The notes beneath the pieces are model-generated. The model searched no databases and had not been told where the DNA came from. It saw nothing but the letters and a program-made list of their open reading frames with translations. From the NCBI GenBank assembly GCA_038049695.1, contig CP142454.1:17678501-17742500 (forward strand): 64,000 nucleotides of DNA, given 5' to 3'. This document shows positions 11,993 to 23,404 of this stretch, in pieces. Position 1 is the stretch's first letter, and each line of letters starts with the position of its first letter. The translations under genes were made by a program, and so were the position numbers. This DNA comes from Cinnamomum chago. Lineage: Eukaryota; Streptophyta; Magnoliopsida; Laurales; Lauraceae.

Positions 11993-13541
11993 TGTTGACT
12001 CACTTGAAATAGGGATCAAACACCCAAAAGTTCAAGAACCTAATCGCAAGATCTAAAACCCTCATCTCATGCATCAAGATCATATATCTATCAAAAGAAG
12101 ATAGATCCAAACAAGCAAGCATAAACAAGAAGATCTACTAAAATAACTAGTTATAGATCTATAACCGAGGAGCTTGGTTGTGCTCAAATCAAGACTTGAT
12201 TTCTTGATTCTATGAAACCCTATCGCATATTAGATTTCCTTAGCCTTGTGTTCTTTCAAGTTATGATCCTCTTGCAGAGAACTTTTCAAAGAGAATGGTG
12301 GGATCTCAATTGAGAAGAAACCATAGGTACTCAAGTAGGAAACCATATGAGAGAAGAGAAGGAGAGAGAGGCTTGGGCACGTGAAATGTTTAGACTCCAT
12401 CCCTCTCCTCTTATTTATAGTTTTTGGCAAACCTTCTCTCTGATTAAAATTAGAAGTCTCACTTCTATATCTATTATGTGCCCTAGTACTCCTCCTTTTT
12501 TTTTTAAGAGTTTCAATTGGAATATAACTTTCTTTTCTTAGGGTTAGCATGAGGACCACTAGGGATACCTTAGAATTTGGCTCCAACCGAAATATGTGAA
12601 CCCCACATCTCATCTAAGCTCGGACCCACAATTAATTGTAAATAATTCCACTAAATAAATACAATTTCAATCCAGTCTTAAGAATATTTACAAGAAGACC
12701 CTAAACTTTTTAATTACTGCAAGTAGGCCCCTCCATCAATTATATCCATGGATCCATTTGAATTAGACTATCCAACCAAATTTGATCTATCTCTTATTAT
12801 CCTTGTGACCTAATTAATCACAGTGATTATCAATACTATCTGATTAACTTTTAATCAAGACGGGTGTGCACTTATCAATAATAAATTCTATTAATTAGCA
12901 CAAGGGGATATTTCTCACTTAAATGATAGATTGCGTCTTGAGAATATATGTTTCCACAATCCCACTAACACGTATCCAAGATACCGATGTGTTGACTTAC
13001 AGTTGACCTCACTAATTAGTAACTCAAAGTAAATGTATAGTAGAAACTTGAGTCTATTAATCTCTCGGGATTAAGAGTGTATTGCTTGAAAATTATGATA
13101 GCAATCCTTAATCAGAGACAATATTTGTATAAGGTGCTACTCATGGTCCTTCAGTACATCCATTATACTAGCACAACAATCTAGAGTCTTACACTTTGAT
13201 GGCTCAGTCCAACTACACTATCTCATAGTGACTGATGTTATAACCTTTTCAGGTGAGATGTTCAGTCTTATCACTGACTGTGAAATCTTTTCAAGTACAA
13301 GAGTTGTAATCTATGTCTTCTACATGTGAATTTCATCCACACATATGGATCGTATTTAATATATTTATGGGCTCCATTTAATCTTATGAACTATCATATC
13401 ATTTTGTATTGGTTTTATGCACTCATCAAATAAATTACCATTCATCACATGAATAAAACACAAAATTGTAAATTAATTAAGATCATAAAAGAATTTATTC
13501 TTATCATCCACCGAATTAGATTGAGGACATACAACCTAACA
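11993..13541 (-). mobile_element. Solo LTR, Ty1/copia-like
   Basis: Read on the minus strand the block starts TGTTAGGTTGTATGTCC and ends GAGTCAACA, giving the TG...CA termini of an LTR about 1.55 kb long. The start resembles LTRs of Tork/Angela-type copia elements (recall). No internal gag or pol lies beside it, so it is probably a solo LTR left by recombination. I could not find a matching 5-bp duplication (TTTAC left, ACTTG right), so one edge may be wrong or the flanks may be recombinant. Confidence 0.55.
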
Positions 13542-13682
13542 ACTTGGATACCTTCTCTAATAGATTCATGCTATAGTGATCAGAAATAATTGTTTTAGTT
13601 GGAGTTGTTACAAATGGGTGGTCTAACATAGGCAAATATATAGGGATTAGGGGCATGCAAGAACAGTTGCATGTGCTATGTT

Positions 13683-13729
<47 letters not shown>

Positions 13730-16700
13730 TTGCCTGTTGATTAACAGGGGAAGAAAAGCTTGTCTGTCGATTAACAAGGGAAGAAAAGCATCGCTAAACT
13801 CCACATATAGAGTGTAGGGGCCCCAATAGTTGTCATCCTCATGCATGCTGAAACAAAACCTATGCATGTGATGTCATAACATGGGGAAACAAGGAGATGA
13901 AAGATGGTGGAGGAGACCATGTTCCTTTGTTGCAAAGCAAAAGGTCTCCCATGGTGACAAGTTTTGTAGTGTAGTAACACATTTGTATTTGTGTTTAGGA
14001 AACCGACTTTTTAACTTCTACAATGTGACTAACTCATGTTGTTTGGAGTGGGAATTGATGGTTTCCTACTTCCTACTGACTTGTCTCGCCAAGGGACCCA
14101 CACCATTATCCACATTTTGAGCCATGTTTCCAATGGCTGAAACGTCTTCTCACATGAAGAGATAATATGACGTGCCACCTTGATGTAGAGGTTCAGTGAT
14201 GTGGATTTGGCAATCAAAAGATCCATAAAGGCAGAAGCGAGCTATTAAAATGTAAGTGTCTACACCTCCAAGAGCCTTCAATGAGGGCTACATGATCATG
14301 ACTATCAACTTCCAAAGCCCAGCTGTTTTTGTTTTCTATTGAAACCCATTCAATAAATGAAGGAGATAATTGTGACAATGTAGGAAGTGCCCCCATTGAT
14401 TTTATGGTTTTTTTTTTCTTCTTAATATAAGCTCTTATCTTTTGGCCTATTTATAAAAGCCTAACTTTTTTTTTTTTGTGTACCCGAGCCAAGGAGGCTG
14501 GGACCAAAGAAAGAGTTCATATACATACGGAAAAGCAACCTACTCAAGTGAAAAGGAAGCCCACACACGTACGCAGAAAAAAAGTCCATATAAGTGGGAA
14601 TAGCAAGGTAAAAACTAACGCTTCATGCGTACGGAAAAGCCACCCACTCAAGTAGTAAGAAAGCCCGTACAAGCAGAAAGAGAGCTTACACAAGTGAGAA
14701 TGACCATGTAAGAACTGACGCCCCTTGCTACTTGGATAAAGAGCCGTTCCTAAAACCACCTGCCTTTGAAATGATGAAGGATTCCACTAGGTACTGATCA
14801 ATTTTTTTACTCTGTTTTACTGATATCTGGCTCACTTTTAGGAAATTTGTAGAACATCTTCGTGTACATATCAATAATCTATCATCAATTAAAATGATGG
14901 AGAACTTTACGAGAGGCTAGCATGTTCTCCGCTTGGCAAAATATAACTTTTGTGTAAATCTAAATTTAACTACAAAACAAATTTAATACTCACAAGTCAC
15001 AACAAAAAAAATAACCTTTTGAGCTGTACATAATTTTAGAAGGTAGGCCTCAGTATGGAGTTCCCAGTACTCCTCTTGCTCACGAAAGATGTAAGTGAGA
15101 CATTCAGGCACGTTTGGCAAATGTCACTGCCAAGGAATCCTCCCCACTTTCCATGCTTCTGCAGACTTCTCATATTTGGTTGGGAGAGGATCTTGAGAGG
15201 TATGACATGTAAAATCCCCCTCAGGATGCAAGGAATCCACTAATGAGGAGAAAGGCGGAGCTATAGTGCATGCACAATAGCATTGGATGGTAATGTGGTT
15301 TTATCGTTTTTGCCTCATAAATATACCTTATGGGTCACACAATCAAGATCGAAACCGTTAAGAATGTTTAAACAATAAAAAACAACTATATCCCCAAATT
15401 TCAGTCGTTGATTCTTCTTAAATCTTGAGATGTTTACAAAAACGTTCGAACCATTGGATGCAATTTTTGAGATTCCGTGGGCCAAAAAACAGGAGTAAAT
15501 CCAGTCCGTTCTTCTCGATTTTTTGGTTCCCGTTGGCCCCGAAAGCATGATCTGAACCAATAGTTCTTTATGGAAGGTCAAACATGGCGATTTTGACCAA
15601 ATTTCAACCATTGATCCTTACCATATCTTGAGATATTTGCAAAAAAGTCTAGATACTAAAATATTAATTATTAATTCCTGTGGGCCCCTTTTGCACGATC
15701 TGAACCTTTCAGATTCTCTAGATGACCACAAGAAACTTTGAGGTGAAAGTAGAGGTCTTGAATTTTCATGGATTTTGAGAAATTTTTATAAAAATGTTTA
15801 TAACCATTGGATCTTACACTCTACAAATTGTAGAAATCCTCCCTCCATCCGAACATGCAACCCTCAATGGGAATCCTACTTAAGGATTGTGGCCTTCTTT
15901 GGAGATGGTTTTACGTTTACCAAATGTGCCCTCAAATCATTTACACCTTCATAGTTTCTCTTCTCATGACTTGTGAATGATGTATGCTGCCTTACAACTA
16001 TCCATGCATATCATAGGCATTGTGGGCCTTTAAATGATTAGAGCTAACCAATTAATGGAGTTTCATTAGTTACTTGTGGTGGATTGGGTGTGACTAACCT
16101 AATATGGTTTCTTATTTTGATTGGAGTGAGATATAACTCTCAAAACTAACAAGGAGAACTTGTTTGTTTTGAATAATTCGGATTGGTTACGGTGAGCCCT
16201 ATCATTCTAGTTTTAACGTACTATCATCATAAAGTTCTGAAAAATTATGTATCAGAAAATGTTGAGATATTTTCAAATATAGGAATTCTCTTTAGATATT
16301 ATGGAAAAAACTTGCAAAGATATAAGTCGAGTTTTAAATGATTAATAATAAGTCAATTAATATAAATTATTATAAATCAACCATTGTTTGTCCTTCTCCA
16401 CAGGAAAACTCCTGGCACTGCCATTGGGTGAGATGATAATGATGATGGTGACTTAAGAAACACAATTTGGACAGATCAAATAAGAATGCATGCTTATGCA
16501 AGGTCCCCATGTCATTGTCACAATAAAGTCCTGCAACCCAACATAGATTTGAGAGTCCCACAAAGATAAGATAAGAGATAAAAAGCAACTAATTGTTGGT
16601 CTATGGGCCTAGAAAGGCCCCATAAATTTTGTCCAATATTAGAGCCTCAAGCAAACGCTCAATGCAATACTTGGGATCTTACATACGCAACTCTTTTTTT

Positions 16701-17265
16701 TTTTTTTTTTGAGAGCCATTTTACAAGTATTGATGGAGAAATCCCACCGTTGGACCTCTACCAAAATCTGAGAACAAAACAAGAGAAAAAATCTACCAAG
16801 CAAATCGGTCTGAAAAGAAGCCATCAAACTAGAGAACACAAGTCTCACTGTGTTTGCTCTGCGGAGTCATACACTGGGCAACACTAATCAGTTCTTTTTA
16901 TTTTTTCTTTCTTTCTTGACAGGATTTTAAACAAATTGCCCTAAGTGATTACATGCTGTTTCCTGAAAATACAACTACAAGAAAGCGACTATCCCTCTGC
17001 ATGGAAGAAGCTAGTGCCTTGAACCCCTCTCAACGTCTTCTTCTTTCCCCTTACCATAGATTGAGAATGATAGCAGTAGCTCATCTGCATGTATCATTAC
17101 TCAATTATATGCTCAAATAATTTGCCCCACGACATGCTCACAGACCCAATGCCATTAGATGAGCAGACCATTCAAAATGACATGGGGTCCACCCATTTAC
17201 AAATCAATGTCACAAATATAAAATATTGTTCTTAGGATATTTTTAAATCTAGAGTTTGTCTTCAG
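13542..17265. other. Intergenic with degenerate repeats, no gene
   Basis: It holds a GA microsatellite (13685-13726), a stretch of imperfect repeats at 14480-14760 (recurring TACGGAAAAGC, ACTCAAGT and AAGCCC), and diverged repeats at about 15310-15660 (recurring TCTTGAGAT and ACAAAAA motifs). A poly-T run at 16687 could be the reversed tail of a retroposon. I see no coding feature. Confidence 0.5.
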
Positions 17266-17406
17266 CTATGATGCACGGATACTTCAAAATGAGCAACGTA
17301 TCGTGTCGTATTGTATCCGATACTTTACTTTTTATGTGTAAAATCGGTGTCCCTACTGTATCTATGGCGTGTCCTTACCGTATCCATGCAGTATCCGTGC
17401 ATCATA
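17266..17406. mobile_element. Mutator-type MITE, copy 1
   Basis: The terminal inverted repeats TATGATGCACGGATAC and GTATCCGTGCATCATA are perfect over 16 bases. The flanks TGTCTTCAG (17257-17265) and TGTCTTCGG (17407-17415) form a 9-bp target duplication with one mismatch, the length typical of Mutator-like elements. A second copy lies at 57751-57916. Confidence 0.85.
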
Positions 17407-17415
17407 TGTCTTCGG

Positions 17416-20400
17416 ATATTATTTAAAAAAGTCATATAGGAAAAATTAAGTTTTAAGTAATGAAAATATAAATAAATTCAGAAAATATAAAATATTGTTT
17501 AAAATAATTTAACATGTTTTCCTGTTACTTTTTTTTTCATCATTTTCTGGGTTTGCACTTATGCACTTATCCTGTGTGTACAAGTTGTTCTCTCCTTTGC
17601 ATGCGTTGGTGATCTTCTTTGAGGGGTGTGATAGAGTTCACTCTCACATTAGTCGGGTCTTAAGGGCCCGACCACCTTGGCTAGTGCCCAATAATAAAAA
17701 AAATTTGGACATGAGCCTGACAAGTGGGATGGTTTTTGATGTGTTTCCTGACCCTTGGGATGTGTCTGGTTCTGGGTCTGATTATGTGGCGGATAATGGC
17801 CAAGGCATGGACCCAGCTCATATAGTACTAATAGAGACCCGGACATGAAACCAACCCTTTCAACAAATAGAAAAACCCAAGCCATGTGCTGGCCTAGTGT
17901 TGGTGGTAAAGTTAAACCAACAAAACCGCCTTCAAAAGATATCAAGCCCAACAAAGAACACCCACGCCCACTTGGGCAGTGTGGGGACTGTGTCTCAAAG
18001 CATCCGTACAGCCAACCAGTCACATTGTTCTATGATTATGACAATAATTAATAGGAAGTTTAGAAACCTAGATCTCAGCTTGCAGGTTGGAATCATTGGG
18101 ACTTGGATTCAGGAGTTTGGATTTAGAAACTCGTTGCTACTTTTGGAATGTCATTTTACTTTTATTTATGTGACTTGTTTTGTGACCCTACCAGATGTAC
18201 TATTTGCAATAATTTTATGTGATGTTTGACACTGTGTGACTATCATTCCAATCAAAATCTTTTATAAGACTTTTTTTTATACAGACCCCCTCAGCATTAT
18301 TTCTTCTACATATGAGCCCCTCAAGAAAAATAAATGGGGGTGGGTCCACTCCAAAGTCCAAACTCTCAAGTCTCAAACTATTGGGATGAATATGGTAGAG
18401 AAGAAGATTATAAATGAAGGAGAAAGGTTTATAAAGGAGAGAGATTTTGTTGAGGAGCAATCTGCATGGGGTGTATGAATTATTTTATTTAAAGAAGCGA
18501 AGCAGAGAAAGTGGCAGCCAAAGCCAAAGCCAATCTCAATCTCAATCTCCAAAGTCCATCCAAAGAGCAAGAGACAGCAAGAGGGTCTCGCCAAGCCAAC
18601 CCAATGTTTCCTTGCCCAACAAAGCAACGACAAGCCGCGTGAAGGGCCGGCTCCCAGGTGTGCAGTGTGCTCAGCGATGCCACATCAGTTCCGGAACGCA
18701 CGACGACCACGTGGTCCGAGGCAGCTCAAGACAAGACACCTACCGTCGGATAACGGAGACCTCGATTTCCGTACCCGTTCTACGGATACCGTTTCTATGT
18801 CGTCCTGTCGACTCCGGATAGTCCTGAGTCCTGACCTGACTGAGTTTCTTTTCTTTTCTGTTTTTTCATTTTTTTTCATTGGGGCCAGCAGTACATTATT
18901 AATTTTTTTAAACCCTACTTTGGGGGCCGGGACCCAGCCTTCATAGTAATGTAGACCCGGGATGAGGTGAGCGAGCCCTTCTATAAGATAATATAGTTGT
19001 CCAATTTGGAATCCTAAACAACTAGGTGAGAACTAATAGCTTGAGGGCACTAATGTAGTTTTTGAAATATATTTGTGTAGCCTGTGTTTCTGCTTAAAAA
19101 AGTGAGAATTAAAAAGATCAAATTTCATATTACGGTTAAACTTATATTTGGCATGACTAGTTTTTCATTGGTTTTGCACAAACTTACCCTTGTGAAGTAG
19201 AAAATTTTAAGTTAGAAGAGTGGAGGTATACACTGGGCTCACCTTTAAAAAATCGGAGCCATTTAAAAATAAATGGCCTCATGGTGTATGGTGTATCTCC
19301 GAATTCTACATAATAAGAGGAGATGGTCTCACCTAGAACAACACGTTAGATAAAATATGATTAAAGAATAGATTGTATTCATCACATTTTGACTCATATG
19401 ACCAATTTTATGATAGGATTAACTCTTATTAAAATAAAATCTGAAGAGAATCATATACGGAGAGGGCAATCATTTTGAGCGAACTCAAACTTTTAATAGA
19501 TAGGCCTCACCGTAAAGTTCTACTCTTTAATTTTAGGATTTATTTATAAGAGCCAATTTGGTTGTAAGAACTTTGAGAATCCTTGTCCTGTAGAATTATA
19601 AATTCTCCTAATGTACTTGTCCCCTTCGGTGGAATTCTTATGCTGTAAAACTCTAAACTCTCCCAATGTTATCCCTTTTCGGTGCAATTTCAAATGTTGT
19701 CTTGAGAGGGCTTGTTTCTTTATCAGAACTCTTGACAAGAATTTGGTATATTAAGTAATTCTTTTACATAATTTAACATCTTGTCCTCTGACATTTGAAA
19801 TGCTGTATTTCTTTCACCATAATTTCAAATTCCAACCACCAAAAGGTCTACAATGCATTTGGTTGGAATTTTAAATGCTTGATCAAGAGGATTATGGATT
19901 TGGAATTCCACATCAAGAGGACTTTTGGAAAACTAGAAATTCCTCCATATAAGAATTATGGATATTCTGGTAAAAAAAACATACCATAATCTTCAAAATG
20001 CTGGAATTCTGAGAATTCAAAAAGCTAAAAGTGGCTTTCCATGTGGCCTAATAATATTCAGAATTTTGAAAAATTTTTAATCAAACATATCATTTGAAAT
20101 ACTTAGGAGATATGATCTGCAATGTCCTATCAGAAATTTCCAATATACTCAATTCTCATTACTGACTGCCGATCTCTATCTTGTCTTGTTGGTTTAATGC
20201 ATTAGGTCACGGTTGGAGATATGGCACCAAAAAAAAAAGGAAAAAAAAAAAAAAAAAAAAAAAACCCCACAACACTAAACCAAACAGGCTCTAAAGTCAA
20301 AGCGCTTTAGGGTCTCTTTGGATAAATGAAGAGTAGAGTAAAATAAAGTGAATTTCACATGTAAAGTGGAGTGAAGAGAAATAGGTTGAAATTAAAGTAG

Positions 20401-20896
20401 AGTACTTCACTTCACTCCATTTGAATGTTTATTTTGAAGTTAAGTTTTAGAGTAGAATCAACTTTTACTCAAGAAAATTGAAGTATTTTGAGTTGAAGTG
20501 AAATGGAGTACATGTGGCTTCACAATATTACTTCATCTATTGGGCCAGATTCATCCTAACAAGATAGAGTTAAAATTTTAGACTGTTATAACTCATTTAA
20601 CTTCACTCCACTCTATTTTTTAGCTATCCCAACAGGCGATACGGATCACACTAGCCAAAATTGTCCGACGTGGCATGTTCTGCCCTTTCAGCTTATTAAA
20701 TACCACAACGACTGCTGTTGGAGGAGAACTTCAAATTGTGGATGTTTTTCGGTGGTCTACACGTTTCCCAAAATATGGTGATCCAGCTAGAGTAGGTTCC
20801 AGCATCCATCTTACCGTTAGGCAGAATTTCTCCACGTCAAGCATCAATCTTACCATTGGCAGAATTTCTCAAGGAAGTTGTGCTGCACCAAAGAAC

Positions 20897-20931
<35 letters not shown>

Positions 20932-21770
20932 GAGTATGTAAAATTGAAGCCTTTTTCATACTATATATCCACCGAGATGTCCAAAAGCACTGTCCGAAAA
21001 ACTTGCATCATAAAAGACTTAAAAAGCCTTTTTTTGCGGGATTATAGAGTATTCCGTGTTGCACAAATGTAAACTAATAATGATTTGTTAAGTTCTTACT
21101 TTCTTTCATAAATAATTGGACAGTAATAAGAGTAGAATATGGTGATACCAACCATGCGCCCTTCATCTAACCCGATGAATCTCATTAGACTGATTCCGTG
21201 GGCAGTGGCATTAAATTTGAAGGAAGGAAAAATCTTTCCGATTGAGAAAGAAGTTGTTCTTTGACTGAAGGAAACCAGTTAGTTTACACTAGTAAGACCA
21301 TCTCATCTTTAAATTACATTTAAAACATAGGCCCTTGTGGGCCTTTTGAGTCGGCCATGTCTCTTTAACCGTCTCAACTCTAACACCACCTAGTGGAAGT
21401 TTGAACTTGCACTCTTAGCTGGATAATAGAGATTTGTCTTACCACTTCCCAAAGTGCAGGAGTGCAAAACTATAGGTAGTTTGCAAACCACCAAAACATA
21501 GGAGCTGCACATCTTCTTTGGGTACTAGTCAAATTGTAGCAGCGTTTTGTAGATCTCTTTGTATTTTATCGAAAAGTACATAAAACTGAGACCTTTATCT
21601 TACTCCATAGTAATAAAAAATCACATCACCCCACTTATTTATACTAGGAACCCATAAGCAGGTTTCTAGCATTCTCCAGCATCAGTTCCTACCAAGCAAT
21701 AAGCTCGCATTCCCTCTCTCCTTTCTCAATACATATTTCCTCATATCTCCTCTTTTCATTCACAAAGCTT
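17416..21770. other. Intergenic upstream of the RGF gene, no gene
   Basis: A comparatively GC-rich patch at about 18480-18860 contains a CACGTG G-box core near 18710 and a SQSQSQ-type low-complexity frame, but no recognised protein. A possible MITE lies at about 20307-20640 (imperfect inverted ends near GGGTCTCTTTGGATA). A long A run lies at 20899-20928. A TATA-like TTATTTATA near 21636 could serve the RGF gene. Confidence 0.4.
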
Positions 21771-23404
21771 ATGCAAATGAAGTCTTCCATATCATTAGTG
21801 CCGTTCATCATCTTATTTCTCCTGGTCAAATCTCAAGGTATTGGAAAACCAACCATGAAGCATGAACCATGCTAGGAATAATAGTAATACTAGAAAATAG
21901 AATCTGATGGTTTGTTTCTTTGGTTGCCACAGGAATACGTTTGGAGAGTAGGTCTATTACTACTCATCATGAAATCCAAGTGGGTAGTTATTTTCATGTT
22001 CTTAACAGATTTGCAGTTTCACCATTGAGTTGGGTGTTTTTCCTCTTTTTGTTTCTAATGGAGGAAGGCTGTGATTGACTGCAGGAGGAGAGGAGTTCTA
22101 TTGAAGGAAGTGCAGTTGGAGAAGTTGTTATTTGCAAAGATGGGCACTGCTCAGGTACCATGAAGAGAGAGTTGTGAGTGTTGTTGTTGTGGAAGCCCAT
22201 TAGGGATTACTTAGATTTCATGATGATTAAGGGCCTGTTTGTTTGCATAGAATACATGAGTTAAATACGTGAGAATTTATGGTCAAATGAGCTCATTGAA
22301 ATATTATTACAGAAAGATCATTATAAGTGGTGAGGGGTAAAGGATTTGAATTCCTATGATAAAGGCTGGGTATTTATTCCCATCTGCCCTTGATTCAATT
22401 TCCATAAGCGAGAGAGATTTTTATAGTTATTTTTGGATATCCACCTTAGGTTCTTCATTTTTACTTCTCATAGAGATAAGAGTGTCTTAGAATTTCTAGG
22501 AACTCAATTATATTAACCAAACAGGCCCTAAGAACCATTTATTATTATGCTGATTCAGAATCTTGCCATATTTGGGTTTCAAAAGATAGACATTGCAATT
22601 CTTCATTAAATCAACATCTTCCTTTGTTTTTGTATTTAACAGAACATGCATTTAGTAAGCCCTTAATACAAATGGGCAGGTCTTGTGCATTTTGAAAGCA
22701 ACCCCACAAAGTTTTATGTGCCAAGCAGCCTCCAGATTGCATACAAAACACTGTTTCATGTTGTTTTTCCAGAATTCCGCATTTGAGTGGAAGGATGATG
22801 GTATCCACCTTAGGCCAGTGTGTTCTATTGCAATATGTGGCAGAAACCAATGTCAAATGTAACAATATTCTCACCTTTGTGTTTCCTCTATATATGGCCA
22901 CTGAAAGACGGTATATCAGTGCCATCTGAAATATATATTGCAATATTAGGCCTGTCCAAAGGTACCCTTAAATCAATGCACTAACTTCAATTTCAAGCTT
23001 AAATTACTGTTTGTTTTAGAGGAAAAACATAAGAACAACTCTTTATTTATTGGTGCAGGAAGGACTAGAAAACTAATGACTCCAGCAAAGGCTACTTCAG
23101 AGGTTGGTAGTTTGGTTGTGAAGAACTTGACTTCATGCACTTGATTTTAACTTTTGGACCCTTGTTTCATCCCTTTTATTCATGATTTTATGTTCATTTA
23201 CAGAGTGCGAGAAACAAAGGGGTGGAAGTGGAAGTCACAACAAAGAAGAATTCCCTCACAGTTGGAAGTAATGGAAAGAATTTTGATGTTGAGTCCCCAA
23301 AGTTGGAGCACCAGGTATCCGCGGCCGAGAGCTATCCAGATTCTATAGACATAGCTGGGATGGATTATTCTCCTGCCAAAAGAAAGCCTCCAATCCACAA
23401 CTGA
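21771..23404 (+). CDS. RGF: Root meristem growth factor (RGF/GOLVEN/CLEL) peptide precursor, 5 exons, complete
   Basis: Exons: 21771-21837, 21933-21979, 22085-22154, 23059-23102, 23204-23404 (stop TGA). They total 429 bp, giving 142 aa; all introns are GT-AG and phases join. The N-terminus MQMKSSISLVPFIILFLLVK is a signal peptide; ATG 21777 is an alternative start two codons later. The middle is variable and polar. The precursor ends in DYSPAKRKPPIHN (130-142). The Asp-Tyr pair, basic-Pro core and terminal His-Asn are the hallmark of RGF/GOLVEN/CLEL peptides, in which the Tyr is sulfated by TPST and the 13-mer is cut free in the secretory pathway. Known members act through RGI/RGFR receptor kinases on root meristem size, gravitropism and lateral roots. 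Which member this is, and where it is expressed, cannot be told here. Confidence 0.88.
22231..22528. mobile_element. Tourist-like (PIF/Harbinger) MITE in RGF intron 3
   Basis: It starts GGGCCTGTTTG and ends CAAACAGGCCC, perfect inverted ends, with TAA on both sides (22228-22230 and 22529-22531) as the 3-bp target duplication. A related, more diverged element is at 52935-53207, sharing the interior AAGGGTAAAGG region. Confidence 0.8.

Noticed and set aside
17561-18229. Overlapping open frames on both strands (95-124 aa)
   Set aside because: None has a domain, a consistent splice partner or a homologous copy in the window.
18447-18821. 124-aa frame with SQSQSQ repeats
   Set aside because: No recognisable domain, no flanking exons found and low complexity at its core. 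Treated as a GC-rich non-coding patch.
22611-22943. 110-aa minus-strand frame
   Set aside because: It falls inside RGF intron 3, on the opposite strand, with no family features or splice partners.
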